The notes below the pieces were generated by a model. It did not search any database and had not been told where the DNA came from. It was given only the letters and a program-made list of their open reading frames with translations. Made by a program: the position numbers and the translations under genes. A stretch of DNA of 64,000 nucleotides, from contig NZ_KI911559.1 in NCBI RefSeq assembly GCF_000515255.1, positions 3,102,258-3,166,257 on the forward strand. The letters run 5' to 3'. Position 1 is the first letter of the stretch. Every line of letters begins with the position of its first letter. Shown here in pieces: positions 26,587 to 35,556 of the stretch. Origin of the DNA: Rhodovibrio salinarum DSM 9154. GTDB lineage: Bacteria; Pseudomonadota; Alphaproteobacteria; Kiloniellales; Rhodovibrionaceae.

Positions 26587-27237
26587 TCAGGCCTGCGCTG
26601 TATCCTCGACCAATTGGTTCACGAAAGCGTGCAGGCCGGTCTGGCGGGAGCGGCGGAGGCGTTCGGCCTGCAGGATCGAGGTGACGCGGCTGACCGACTT
26701 CTCCACCTGCTCGTTGACGACGATGTAGTCGTACTCGGTGTAGTGGCTCATCTCGTCGGACGCCTTGGCCATGCGCTGACGCACGACGTCCTCCGGGTCC
26801 TGCGCGCGGGTGCGCAGGCGATACTCCAGGGCATCCTTGGTGGGCGGCAGGATGAACACCGAGACGAGATCGTCGCCGGCGCGTTCCTTGACCTGCTGGG
26901 TCCCCTGCCAGTCGATGTCGAACAGCACGTCCTCGCCGCGGGCGAGCGCCGCCTCAACCGGCTGGCGCGGGGTGCCGTAGTAGTTCCCGAACACCTTGGC
27001 GTACTCCAGGAACGCGCCGTCCTCGATCATCCGCTGGAAGGTTGCTTCGTCGACGAAGTGGTAGTCGATCCCCTCCTCCTCGCTCGGGCGCTGTTGGCGC
27101 GTCGTGCAGGAGATCGACAGCTTCAGGTTATCCTGATCCGCGAGCAGCCGCCGGGAGATCGTGGTCTTGCCCGCTCCCGAAGGCGAGGAGAGCACCAGCA
27201 TCAGACCGCGGCGTTGGATCAATCCGTCCTGGACCAT
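26587..27237 (-). CDS. gmk: Guanylate kinase
   Basis: Gmk phosphorylates GMP or dGMP to the diphosphate. The 216-residue protein has the P-loop SSPSGAGKTTISRRL, the GMP-binding SCTTRQQRPSEEEGIDYHFV and FLEYAKVFGNYYGT, and the VFILPP segment. ATG start at 27237, with the P-loop about 18 residues in. It follows yicC by six bases on the same strand, the standard yicC-gmk pair. Confidence 0.96.
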   Translation of the reverse strand: MVQDGLIQRRGLMLVLSSPSGAGKTTISRRLLADQDNLKLSISCTTRQQRPSEEEGIDYHFVDEATFQRMIEDGAFLEYAKVFGNYYGTPRQPVEAALARGEDVLFDIDWQGTQQVKERAGDDLVSVFILPPTKDALEYRLRTRAQDPEDVVRQRMAKASDEMSHYTEYDYIVVNEQVEKSVSRVTSILQAERLRRSRQTGLHAFVNQLVEDTAQA

Positions 27238-27243
27238 ATCTTC

Positions 27244-28131
27244 CTACTCGATGTTCTGAACCTGCTCGCGCAGCTGCTCGACCGTGTTCTTGAGCGACAG
27301 GCCGATCCGGGTCAACGCCACATCGCTCGCCTTGGAACACAGTGTGTTGGCCTCTCGGTTGAACTCCTGACACAGGAAGTCAAGCCGCCGACCGATCGCC
27401 CCGCCGCCGTCCAACAGCTCGCGCGCGGCCGTGACGTGCGCATCCAGCCGGTCCAGTTCCTCGCGAATGTCGGCCTTGCTGGCGAGCAAGGCCGCCTCCT
27501 GCGCAAGGCGCTCCTCCGACAGGCCAGTCCGGGTCTCGATCAGCTCGGCCACCTGCTTACGCAGGCGTTCGCGCAACGCCTCCGGCTGGCTGGCCGCGCA
27601 TTGCCGCGCCTCCTCGGTCAGGCGCGCGATCTCCGCCAGGTGGCGTTCCGCCATCTCGTGCAGCGCCTGGCCCTCCCGAACGCGGGCCTCGACAAGCTCG
27701 TCCAGCAAGCCTTGCAAGTCCGCCACCATCGCCTGCTCGCGGGCCTGCTGCGCCGCGTCGTCCTCCGGCTCCTCGACCGTCTCCAGAACCCCGCGTACCG
27801 CCAGCAAGCCGTCCAGGCGCGGCGGGTCGGCATCGACCTCGTCGCGCAGCTCACGGGTCAGGCGGACCAGCTGGTCCAGCATCTCCCGGTTGACCTGCAG
27901 TTGCATGCGCCGCTCGGTACGTTCGACCGATAGGGAGACGCTGATGTTGCCTCGGGTGCAGACCTTGGGCGCGCGGCTGCGCACCTCATGCTCCAAACGG
28001 TCCATCCCGCTTGGCACCCGCACGCGGACATCCAGCCCCTTGCCGTTCACGCTCTTGGCTTCCCAGACCCAGGTCTGCTGCGCGTCGCCCCCCTCGCGGC
28101 GGGCGAATCCGGTCATGCTGGCGACGGTCAC
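27244..28131 (-). CDS. YicC/YloC family endoribonuclease
   Basis: The 295-residue protein starts SMTGFARREG, the hallmark of the YicC N-terminal domain, and ends with the DUF1732 domain (GRRLDFLCQEFNREANTLCSKA, then the final LKNTVEQLREQVQNIE). YicC-type proteins are recently described Mn-dependent or stress-related endoribonucleases. The start codon is GTG at 28131; the ATG of SMTGF five codons later is the alternative. Next is gmk. In many alphaproteobacteria mltG lies directly upstream; here a reversed SDR gene intervenes. Confidence 0.9.
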   Translation of the reverse strand: MTVASMTGFARREGGDAQQTWVWEAKSVNGKGLDVRVRVPSGMDRLEHEVRSRAPKVCTRGNISVSLSVERTERRMQLQVNREMLDQLVRLTRELRDEVDADPPRLDGLLAVRGVLETVEEPEDDAAQQAREQAMVADLQGLLDELVEARVREGQALHEMAERHLAEIARLTEEARQCAASQPEALRERLRKQVAELIETRTGLSEERLAQEAALLASKADIREELDRLDAHVTAARELLDGGGAIGRRLDFLCQEFNREANTLCSKASDVALTRIGLSLKNTVEQLREQVQNIE

Positions 28132-28309
28132 GTTTCTCAGCCTTTTTGCGGTTGGCGGCGCCTCGGATGCGCGGGGCGCGAATGGCGGCGCACTATATTC
28201 ATGGCCGCTTGCGGGTCACAAGGCTGCCCGCGCGCTATTGGGAAGACGATGCGGTCTGTAGGCTGACCCTCGTCGTCCGTGTGCCGCCTGAAATGGAGAT
28301 CAGCACCTC

Positions 28310-29113
28310 ATGAGCCGACAACGTCGCCGCCGCCCCCAGCCGCCTTCTCCGCCGCGCTCCCTGCTGATCACCGGTGCGTCCAGCGGCCTGGGCGCTGCGC
28401 TGGCCCGCCTCTATGCCGGACCCGGGGTGACGCTGACCTTGGGCGGGCGCGACATCGCCCGGCTGGAAGCCATCGCAACCGACTGCCGAGCCCGCGGCGC
28501 CACGGTGACGACGCGGCATCTGGACGTGCTGCACCGCATGGGCATGGCCGACTGGATCGCCGAGGCGGACGCGCAGGCGCCGCTCGACCTCGTGATCGCG
28601 AACGCCGGCCTGGGCGGCGGTACCGGCGGCGGCGGGGAAAGCGCAGCGCAGACGCATCAGATCATGAGCGTCAACGTCACCGGGGTCGTGAACACCGTCC
28701 TCCCGGCGGCCGACGCGATGCGCCGGCGCGGCCACGGACAGATCGCGATCGTCTCCTCGCTGGCCGGCTTCCGGGGCTTTCCGGGCGCGCCGACCTATTG
28801 CGCCAGAAAAGCGGCGGTGCGGGTCTGGGGCGAATCGCTGCGCGGACATCTGGGTCGTGCGGGGATTTGCGTCTCGGTGATCTGTCCGGGCTACGTGAAG
28901 ACCCGGATGACGGCCAACAACGACTTCCCGATGCCGCTGTTGATGGACGCCGACCGGGCGGCCCGGCGAGTTCGGCGCGGGCTCAAACGCAACCAGGGCC
29001 GTATCGCCTTCCCCCGTCGGCTCTATGCCATCATCTGGCTGCTTAGCCTGCTGCCACCCGCCTGGACCGACGGCCTGCTCGCCCGCTTGCCCGAAAAGGC
29101 AGCACACGGGTGA
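28310..29113 (+). CDS. SDR family NAD(P)-dependent oxidoreductase
   Basis: The 267-residue protein has a basic Pro-rich leader (1-16), then LLITGASSGLGAALARLY (nucleotide binding), NAGLGGG, the catalytic Ser in IVSSLAGFRGFPG and an intact Tyr/Lys pair in TYCARKAA. The C-terminal part carries a hydrophobic segment, LYAIIWLLSLLPP, that may attach it to the membrane. The substrate is not evident. ATG 28310 follows GGAG at some distance. It is oriented opposite to the surrounding yicC and mltG genes and separates them. Confidence 0.85.
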   Translation: MSRQRRRRPQPPSPPRSLLITGASSGLGAALARLYAGPGVTLTLGGRDIARLEAIATDCRARGATVTTRHLDVLHRMGMADWIAEADAQAPLDLVIANAGLGGGTGGGGESAAQTHQIMSVNVTGVVNTVLPAADAMRRRGHGQIAIVSSLAGFRGFPGAPTYCARKAAVRVWGESLRGHLGRAGICVSVICPGYVKTRMTANNDFPMPLLMDADRAARRVRRGLKRNQGRIAFPRRLYAIIWLLSLLPPAWTDGLLARLPEKAAHG

Positions 29114-29170
29114 GCGCCGCAACCTAGAAGGCCGTAGTCTCGCAGAAAGAACCACGCAGACGTGTGCGCT

Positions 29171-30151
29171 TTACTTGTTCTGGTCGCGTACCTTGCGCCA
29201 TTCGGCGACGTTGCGGTTGTGCTCGCGCAGGGTCTTGGCGAAGGCATGGCCGCCGTTACCATCGGCAACGAAGTAAAGGTAGTCGGTCTCCGCCGGGTTC
29301 AGCGCCGCCTTCAGGGCGGCAGGACCGGGGTTGGCGATCGGCCCGGGCGGGAGGCCCGCGTTCTGATAGGTATTGTACGGATTGTCGACGTCCCAGTCGG
29401 CCCGGGTCAGCGGGCGGCCCAGCTCAGCCTCCCCCTCGGTCAAAGCAAAGCGTACCGTGGGATCGGACTGCAGGCGCATGCCGCGTTCCAGCCGATTGAC
29501 GAATACGCCGGCAACCAGCGCGCGCTCGGCCGGCACCGCCGTTTCCTTTTCCACGATCGAGGCCAGCGTGATGGCCGCCCGCTTGCTGTCGAACGGCAGG
29601 TTCTTGGCGCGCTTCGGCCACAGCCTGTCCAGCGTACGCGTCATCCCGGCCCGCATGCGCTGCAGCAGGTCGGCGCGGCGGTCGCCGCGCTGATAGTGAT
29701 AGGTCTCCGGCAGCAGTTCGCCCTCGTCCGGCACCTGGGATATCTCGCCGGTCAGCGCCGGGGCTGCGCGAATCCGTGCGACCACTTCGTGGCTGGTCAG
29801 GCCTTCGGGGATCGTGAGGGTCCGCGCCACCGTCTTGCCGGAGACGACGATCTGGAGCGCTTGCTTCGGGCTGACTTGGGCCGGAAAGGCGTATTCCCCG
29901 GCCTTCAGCTGCGTCGCCTGCCCGGTCACGCGCGCGCCCAGGCGGAAGATCAGGGGCGAACGGATCACACCTTCGTTGGCGAGCTGCTGGGCGATCGCAT
30001 TCAGCCCGGACCCGCGCGCGATCAGCACGACCTTACGCGCGTCCAGCGGCCCCGGCCCGGTAAAGCGCTGCTGGCCCCAGGAATACAGGAAGCCAGCGCC
30101 CACGGCACCGATGGTGATCAGGAAGGTAACGGCGATCAGAAGCCGCTTCAC
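29171..30151 (-). CDS. mltG: Endolytic transglycosylase MltG
   Basis: The 326-residue protein has an N-terminal membrane anchor (KRLLIAVTFLITIGAVGAGF), a LysM-like region and the MltG catalytic domain with the key Glu in ASIVEKETAVPAER, followed by GVFVNRL, LQSDPTVRFAL, NPYNTYQNAGLPPGPIANPG and the C-terminal YFVADGNGGHAF. MltG cuts nascent glycan strands at the inner membrane and sets their length. Start codon is GTG at 30151. The fabF stop lies 26 bases upstream; this fabF-mltG pairing is common. Confidence 0.93.
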   Translation of the reverse strand: MKRLLIAVTFLITIGAVGAGFLYSWGQQRFTGPGPLDARKVVLIARGSGLNAIAQQLANEGVIRSPLIFRLGARVTGQATQLKAGEYAFPAQVSPKQALQIVVSGKTVARTLTIPEGLTSHEVVARIRAAPALTGEISQVPDEGELLPETYHYQRGDRRADLLQRMRAGMTRTLDRLWPKRAKNLPFDSKRAAITLASIVEKETAVPAERALVAGVFVNRLERGMRLQSDPTVRFALTEGEAELGRPLTRADWDVDNPYNTYQNAGLPPGPIANPGPAALKAALNPAETDYLYFVADGNGGHAFAKTLREHNRNVAEWRKVRDQNK

Positions 30152-30177
30152 GACGGCCTCCGCTTAATGATCGAAGG

Positions 30178-31443
30178 TCAGCTGTACGCCGACAGAACCA
30201 GGCTGGCGTTGGTGCCGCCAAACCCGAAGGAATTCGACAACGCGTAACGTACCTTACGCTCCTGCGCCTGCTTGGGCACCAGGTTCATGTCCCGACAGCT
30301 GTCGCTGGGGTCTTCCAGGTTGAGCGTCGGTGGCACTACCCCGTCGGCGATCGCCTTGATGCAGAAGATCGCCTCGACCGCACCGGCAGCCCCCAGCAGG
30401 TGGCCGATCGCGGACTTGGTCGACGACATGCAGGTGTCCCGATAAGCGTCGCCCAGCAGCCGTTGCACGGAGCCGAGTTCGATCTCGTCGCCCTTGGGCG
30501 TCGAAGTTCCGTGGGCGTTGACGTAGTCGATCTGCCCCGGCTCGATACCAGCGGACCGCAGGGCCGCCTGCATCGCCCGGTAGCCACCGGAGCCGTCATC
30601 CGCCGGGGCGGTAATGTGATAGGCATCGCCCGACAGACCGTACCCGACGACCTCGCCATAGATATGGGCGCCGCGGGCCTTGGCGTGCTCGAGTTCCTCC
30701 AGCACGACCACACCGGCCCCCTCGCCCATGACGAAGCCATCGCGCCCCTTGTCCCAGGGCCGCGACGCCTCGCTCGGACGATCGTTGTAGCCGGTCGACA
30801 GCGCCTTCGCTGCCGAGAAGCCGGCGATACCGATCCGGCAGATCGCCGCCTCCGCGCCGCCGGCGACCATGACGTCAGCATCGCCGAGTCCGATCAGGCG
30901 GCTGGCGTCGCCGATCGCGTGGGCGCCGGTGGAACAGGCGGTAACGGCCGAATGGTTCGGCCCCCGGAAGCCATAGCGAATCGACACCTGGCCTGAGACC
31001 AGATTGATCAGCGCTGCCGGGATGAAGAAGGGGGAAAGACGGCGCGGCCCCCGCTCATGCAGCGTGATCGCGCCGTCGTTGATCGTCTGCAGCCCGCCGA
31101 TACCAGACCCGATCATCACGCCGGTGCGATCCTGGGATTCCAGGTCTTCCGGCATCCAACCAGCATCCGTAACGGCTTGGTGAGCCGCCGCCATGCCGTA
31201 GACGATGAACTGATCGACCTTCCGCTGGTCTTTTTTCGCCACATAGTCGTCGGCGTTGAACAGACCGTCCGCCGTATCGCCACGCGGGACCAGACCCGCG
31301 ATCTGCGAATTCAGGTCGCTGGTGTCGAACGATTCGATCCGTTTAACGCCGGACTGGCCTTCGAGCAGCCGGTGCCAGACCGGCTCGACACCGCTACCTA
31401 GCGGCGTCACAAGCCCCATCCCTGTGACGACGACGCGTCTCAT
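30178..31443 (-). CDS. fabF: 3-oxoacyl-ACP synthase II
   Basis: FabF condenses malonyl-ACP with acyl-ACP in fatty-acid elongation. The 421-residue protein carries the complete triad: C170 in VTACSTGAH, H311 in NAHGTSTPKGD, and H348 in TKSAIGHLLGAAG. ATG start at 31443 begins RRVVVTGMGLVTPLG. It is part of a minus-strand series fabD, fabG, acpP, fabF, mltG, with 69 bases between acpP and fabF. Confidence 0.97.
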   Translation of the reverse strand: MRRVVVTGMGLVTPLGSGVEPVWHRLLEGQSGVKRIESFDTSDLNSQIAGLVPRGDTADGLFNADDYVAKKDQRKVDQFIVYGMAAAHQAVTDAGWMPEDLESQDRTGVMIGSGIGGLQTINDGAITLHERGPRRLSPFFIPAALINLVSGQVSIRYGFRGPNHSAVTACSTGAHAIGDASRLIGLGDADVMVAGGAEAAICRIGIAGFSAAKALSTGYNDRPSEASRPWDKGRDGFVMGEGAGVVVLEELEHAKARGAHIYGEVVGYGLSGDAYHITAPADDGSGGYRAMQAALRSAGIEPGQIDYVNAHGTSTPKGDEIELGSVQRLLGDAYRDTCMSSTKSAIGHLLGAAGAVEAIFCIKAIADGVVPPTLNLEDPSDSCRDMNLVPKQAQERKVRYALSNSFGFGGTNASLVLSAYS

Positions 31444-31512
31444 GAACTCACTGACGGCTGTTGTCGAAGACTGCGAAAGGTGCGGACAAACGCCGCGGGG
31501 AACACCCGCAGG

Positions 31513-31755
31513 TTAGCCGGCATGCTCCTGAATGAAGTTCACCGCATCCTTGACGGTGACGATCTTCTCGGCGGCATCGTCCGGGATCTCGCAGCCGAAT
31601 TCTTCCTCAAACGCCATGACAAGCTCGACCGTGTCGAGGCTGTCGGCGCCCAGATCGTCGATGAAACTGGCCTCGTCGGTGACCTTGGCGTCGTCCACGC
31701 CCAGGTGCTCAACTACGATCTTCTTTACGCGCTGGCCGATGTCGTTGTCGCTCAT
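31513..31755 (-). CDS. acpP: Acyl carrier protein
   Basis: The 80-residue acidic protein has the phosphopantetheine attachment motif GADSLDT with Ser39. It carries growing acyl chains for the neighbouring Fab enzymes. ATG start at 31755. The 164-base gap to fabG may contain its own promoter, in line with the high expression usual for acpP, but I could not identify one with confidence. Confidence 0.97.
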   Translation of the reverse strand: MSDNDIGQRVKKIVVEHLGVDDAKVTDEASFIDDLGADSLDTVELVMAFEEEFGCEIPDDAAEKIVTVKDAVNFIQEHAG

Positions 31756-31919
31756 TGCCCTTAGAACCCTCAGGTAGACCGGAAGCGCCGGGGACGCTTT
31801 CCCCGGCCTCGATTTGCAAAATTATTGCCCGCAGATGACACGGGCTGCGCCTCTTATCACAGTGTTTCAGCGGTGACCAGCGTTGGCGCGCACGCGAGAA
31901 TCGCCCGCCGTAACCCGGC

Positions 31920-32657
31920 CTACACCATGGCCATTCCGCCGTTGGCGTGCAAGGTGTGTCCGGTCACGTAGCCCGCTTCTTCGCTGGCCAGGAAGGCGAC
32001 GCAAGCGGCGACCTCCCCCGGCGTGCCCAGCCGTTCGGCCGGCACCCGTGCCAGCGTCGCTTCGCGCTGCTTCTCGTTCAGGGCATCCGTCATCGCCGTT
32101 TCGATGAAGCCAGGCGCCACGCAATTCACGGTGATGTTGCGCGAGGCGACCTCGGTCGCAAGCCCCTTCGCCATGCCGACCAGGCCGGCCTTGGAGGAGA
32201 TGTAGTTCGCCTGCCCGGCGTTGCCGGTCTGCGCCACCACTGAGGAGATGTTGATGATGCGCCCCCATTTGCGCTTCATCATCCCCTTGATCGCCGCGCG
32301 CGACAGCCGGAAGGCGGCGGTCAAGTTGACTTCCAGCACCTGCTCCCAGTCCGCGTCCTTCATCCGCATCGCCAACGTGTCGCGGGTCAGTCCGGCGTTG
32401 TTGACCAGGATGTCGAGCCCGCCCATCGCCTTCTCGGCATCGCCGACCAGCTGGTTGACCTCATCCGGGTCCGACAGGTTGCACGGCAGCACGTGCACGC
32501 GCTCCCCCAGTTCGGCGGCCAGTTCATCCAGCTTTTCCTTACGCGTGCCGCTGATCGCCACCGTCGCCCCCTGCTGGTGCAGGGCGCGCGCGATCTCGCC
32601 ACCGATGCCACCGGTAGCGCCGGTAACCAGCGCCAATTTGCCGCTCAGATCGAACAT
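31920..32657 (-). CDS. fabG: 3-oxoacyl-ACP reductase
   Basis: FabG reduces beta-ketoacyl-ACP with NADPH. The 245-residue protein has the Rossmann motif TGATGGIG (12-19), NNAG (86-89), catalytic S138 or S139, Y152 and K156 (YISSK), and the C-terminal YVTGHTLHANGGMAMV typical of FabG. ATG start at 32657. Lies between fabD and acpP, as in most proteobacteria. In contrast to the SDR at 2121-2900, all catalytic residues are present. Confidence 0.96.
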   Translation of the reverse strand: MFDLSGKLALVTGATGGIGGEIARALHQQGATVAISGTRKEKLDELAAELGERVHVLPCNLSDPDEVNQLVGDAEKAMGGLDILVNNAGLTRDTLAMRMKDADWEQVLEVNLTAAFRLSRAAIKGMMKRKWGRIINISSVVAQTGNAGQANYISSKAGLVGMAKGLATEVASRNITVNCVAPGFIETAMTDALNEKQREATLARVPAERLGTPGEVAACVAFLASEEAGYVTGHTLHANGGMAMV

Positions 32658-32722
32658 GTCCTGCGTCCGCTCCCGGAATCGTGTGCTTTGCTTGCTCGTT
32701 ATGGCGCGTCGTATCGGCGCAC

Positions 32723-33673
32723 TCAGGCGTCTTCAAGCTCGTTGAGGAAGGCCTGAACGCCGCCGGGCGCCCCCACCGGCATCGCCGTGATCTTCCGATC
32801 GATCCGCTTGGCCAGGCCGCTCAGCACCTTGCCGTGCCCAATCTCGTAAAGCCGGTCGACGCCCTTGTCGCGCATGTACGCCACGCTTTCGCGCCAGCGC
32901 ACCGGCTGGACGATCTGCTCGCACAGACGGTTGCGGATTTCATCCGGACTTTCCAGCGCATAGGCGGTGACGTTGGACACCACCGGCAGGTTGGGCGCGT
33001 GGATCTCCACTTCCGCGAGGGCCCGCTCCATCTCTTCGGCCGCCGGCTGCATCAGCGCGCAGTGGAAGGGAGCAGAGACGTTCAGCATCACGGCGCGCTT
33101 CGCGCCCTTCTGCTTGGCGATCTCAATCGCCCGCTCGACCGCCTCTGCGTGGCCGGAAATGACGACCTGCCCCGGCGCATTGTCGTTGGCGATGCTGCAG
33201 ACACCCCCGCGCGACGCTTCGTCCGCAACCGCCTGAACGGTTTCCAGATCGAGTCCGAGGATGGCGGACATCGCGCCCTGGCCTACCGGCACCGCGCGCT
33301 GCATCGCCTGGCCGCGCAGGCGCAGCAGCTTGGCCGCGTCGCCGGCGCTGAGCGCGTCCATCGCGGCGAGCGCGGAATACTCGCCCAAGGAATGGCCTGC
33401 GACGAAAGCGCCCTGGCTGGACAGCGCGAAGCCGCCCTGTTCCTCGACCGCGCGGACGGTCGCCAGACTGACCGCCATCAGCGCCGGCTGCGCGTTCTCG
33501 GTCAGGACCAGCTCGTCCTCGGGGCCTTCGAACATCAGCCGGGACAGGTCCTGGCCCAGTGCGTCGTCGACCTCCTGGAAGATATAGCGCGCCGCCGGGA
33601 AGGATTCGGCGAGTTCCCGGCCCATGCCGACTTCTTGGGAGCCCTGGCCGGGGAATACGAAAGCGCGCGCCAT
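32723..33673 (-). CDS. fabD: Malonyl-CoA:ACP transacylase
   Basis: FabD loads malonyl units on ACP. The 316-residue protein begins FVFPGQGSQEVGMG and has the active-site Ser95 in AGHSLGEYSALAA, with the partner His in APFHCALM. The C-terminus reads GHGKVLSGLAKRIDR. ATG start at 33673. First gene of the minus-strand fatty-acid series; divergent from rpsF across 364 bases. Confidence 0.96.
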   Translation of the reverse strand: MARAFVFPGQGSQEVGMGRELAESFPAARYIFQEVDDALGQDLSRLMFEGPEDELVLTENAQPALMAVSLATVRAVEEQGGFALSSQGAFVAGHSLGEYSALAAMDALSAGDAAKLLRLRGQAMQRAVPVGQGAMSAILGLDLETVQAVADEASRGGVCSIANDNAPGQVVISGHAEAVERAIEIAKQKGAKRAVMLNVSAPFHCALMQPAAEEMERALAEVEIHAPNLPVVSNVTAYALESPDEIRNRLCEQIVQPVRWRESVAYMRDKGVDRLYEIGHGKVLSGLAKRIDRKITAMPVGAPGGVQAFLNELEDA

Positions 33674-34037
33674 GGCAACTGCCTCGCGATCTTGGGCGTG
33701 GGAAAAGCGGGGGCAGTGATAGCGGCTGACCTTGTGCTGTCAAGCGCTCACGCCGGGATGCTTCGGCACAGTCCACGCGGCACCGCGACACACCCATCAC
33801 CGAACCGGCCGAAAAGCGCGGAAAACCCAGCGTTCACCCTTGATCGCAAGGCCGTCATCTGTATAGTCGCGCAACCTCGCAAGAGACCTCCTCGCCGATC
33901 CCGATGCGAGCCTGCTCGTGCGATGCCGTCTCGACGGTGCCGCACGGACGGGAATGTATGGGGTCGGCTAGGGCCGCCCGGCTACCCGGTCAAACCCCGC
34001 GGAGCTACGGCCCAGTCAACAGCCATGGGGAGACAAC
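33674..34037. other. Divergent non-coding region fabD / rpsF
   Basis: This region holds the upstream signals of both transcription units and no supported gene. A sigma-70-like promoter faces rpsF (see 33840-33867). The remaining 170 bases before rpsF would be a long 5' leader, possibly the site of ribosomal-protein autoregulation. I did not resolve a specific fold. Confidence 0.4.
33840..33867 (+). promoter_or_regulatory. Candidate promoter for rpsF-rpsR-rplI
   Basis: TTGATC (33840-33845) and TATAGT (33862-33867) are separated by 16 bases, close to the housekeeping consensus, in an otherwise GC-rich region. Transcription would start near 33874, giving about 165 bases of leader. Confidence 0.5.
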
Positions 34038-34466
34038 ATGGAAGAGTCGCGCTACTACGAGAGCGTGTTTATCGCACGCCAGGACATTTCGTCCTCCAAC
34101 GTCGAGGAACTGGCCAACCAGTTCCAACAGGTCCTCGAAGGCCAAGGCGGTCAGATCCACAAGACCGAGCACTGGGGCCTCAAGAACCTCGCCTACCGGG
34201 TGAACAAGAACCGGAAGGGCCACTACGTCCTGTTCAACATCGAAGCGCCGTCCGCCGCGATCGACGAGTACGAGCGGACGATGCGCTACAACGAAGATGT
34301 GCTGCGCTACCTGACCCTGCGCGTCGACGAGCTCGACCCGAACCCGTCGGTGCAGATGGAGCGCAAGGACAAGAAGGACGGCGACCGGCGCGGCGAGCGC
34401 GGTGGCCGTGGCGAGCGTGGCGGCCGGGGCGAGCGCGGCGGCCGGGGCGGTCGCGGCCGCGAGTAA
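34038..34466 (+). CDS. rpsF: 30S ribosomal protein S6
   Basis: The 142-residue protein has the S6 fold (YYESVFIARQDISSSNVEEL, HWGLKNLAYRVNKNRKGHY, RYNEDVLRYLTLRV). It binds S18 in the 30S platform. The C-terminal 30 residues are a repeated Arg/Gly/Glu tail (GERGGRGERGGR type), longer than needed for the S6 fold. ATG 34038 follows GGGGAGACAAC, a good Shine-Dalgarno. First gene of the S6-S18-L9 operon. Confidence 0.95.
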   Translation: MEESRYYESVFIARQDISSSNVEELANQFQQVLEGQGGQIHKTEHWGLKNLAYRVNKNRKGHYVLFNIEAPSAAIDEYERTMRYNEDVLRYLTLRVDELDPNPSVQMERKDKKDGDRRGERGGRGERGGRGERGGRGGRGRE

Positions 34467-34570
34467 GGCTGCGGTCGCAATCGCCGATTGCGCCCTCTTT
34501 TTCCGGATTCCACGACGAGACCTGACCGGCCGGATCAAATACCCGGCCGCGACCACGGAGGAGACAGACG

Positions 34571-34828
34571 ATGACCGTTCGTGTCGTCAGCCGCGGCGCC
34601 GCCCAGCGCCGCCCGTTCTTCCGGCGCCGCAAGAGCTGCCCCTTCTCGGGCCCGAACGCGCCGAAGATCGATTATAAAGACGTCAAGCTCTTGACCCGCT
34701 TCACCAGTGAGCGCGGCAAGATCGTGCCGAGCCGGATCACCGCGGTGTCGGCGAAGAAGCAGCGCGAGCTCGCCCGGGCGATCAAGCGGGCGCGCTATCT
34801 CGCCCTGATGCCGTACGTCATCAAGTAA
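34571..34828 (+). CDS. rpsR: 30S ribosomal protein S18
   Basis: The 85-residue basic protein carries the S18 pattern: [33 protein letters not shown] and [23 protein letters not shown] 34571 follows GGAGGAGAC. It partners with S6 in the 30S platform and lies 104 bases after rpsF and 32 bases before rplI. Confidence 0.97.
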   Translation: MTVRVVSRGAAQRRPFFRRRKSCPFSGPNAPKIDYKDVKLLTRFTSERGKIVPSRITAVSAKKQRELARAIKRARYLALMPYVIK

Positions 34829-34860
34829 CGGCATCCGCCCGGAGCATTAAGGAGACGATC

Positions 34861-35460
34861 ATGCAGGTAATCCTGTTGGAGCGGGTCGAAAACCTGGGCT
34901 TCATGGGCGACGAGGTCGCCGTGAAGCCGGGCTATGCCCGCAACTTCCTGCTGCCGCAGAAGAAGGCCTTGCGCGCCACGGACTCCAACCGCGCCTATTT
35001 CCAGTCCAAGCGCGCGGAACTTGAAGCCCGCAACGCCGAGCGCCGCAAGGACGCCGAAACGGCCGCCAAGCGGATCGACGACATGGTGGTGAGCATGATC
35101 CGCCAGGCTGGCGAGACCGGTCAGCTGTACGGCTCGGTCACCGCCCGCGACATCGCCGATGCCCTGGCCGACCAGGGTGCGCGCATCGAGCGTGGGCAGA
35201 TCCAGTTGGGCCGGCAGATCAAGACGATTGGTCTGCACCCGGTGGACGTGCGCTTGCACCCCGAGGTGAGCGTCGAGATCACGGTCAACATCGCCCGCTC
35301 CAAGGGTGAGGCGGATACGCAGCTCGAGCAGGGCCGCACCGTCTCGGTCGAGGAGCAGCAGGAGATCGCCGACCGTGCCGTCGAGGATGTCATCTCCGAG
35401 GTCGAGGAGATGGAGACGGACGAAACCGACGAGACGGACGAGGAAACCGAACGGGCGTAA
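34861..35460 (+). CDS. rplI: 50S ribosomal protein L9
   Basis: The 199-residue protein begins MQVILLERVENLGFMGDEV, the L9 N-domain, with the linker helix and a C-domain. It binds near the L1 stalk base of 23S rRNA. The C-terminal 30 residues are very acidic (EVEEMETDETDETDEE), an extension seen in alphaproteobacterial L9 and perhaps favoured by a salt-adapted cytosol. ATG 34861 follows AAGGAGACGATC. A strong terminator follows. Confidence 0.96.
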   Translation: MQVILLERVENLGFMGDEVAVKPGYARNFLLPQKKALRATDSNRAYFQSKRAELEARNAERRKDAETAAKRIDDMVVSMIRQAGETGQLYGSVTARDIADALADQGARIERGQIQLGRQIKTIGLHPVDVRLHPEVSVEITVNIARSKGEADTQLEQGRTVSVEEQQEIADRAVEDVISEVEEMETDETDETDEETERA

Positions 35461-35500
35461 CGCGCGAAAGCCCGTCCGCTTCGGCGTACCGTCGAGATCG

Positions 35501-35535
35501 CGGCCCCTTCCCGACCCTCGGGAAGGGGCCGTTTT
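35501..35535 (+). terminator. Intrinsic terminator of the S6-S18-L9 operon
   Basis: Perfect 14-bp arms CGGCCCCTTCCCGA (35501-35514) and TCGGGAAGGGGCCG (35518-35531) with a three-base loop are followed by TTTT. It lies 40 bases after the rplI stop. Confidence 0.93.
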
Positions 35536-35556
35536 CGTAAGCGATACAGGGGCGTG

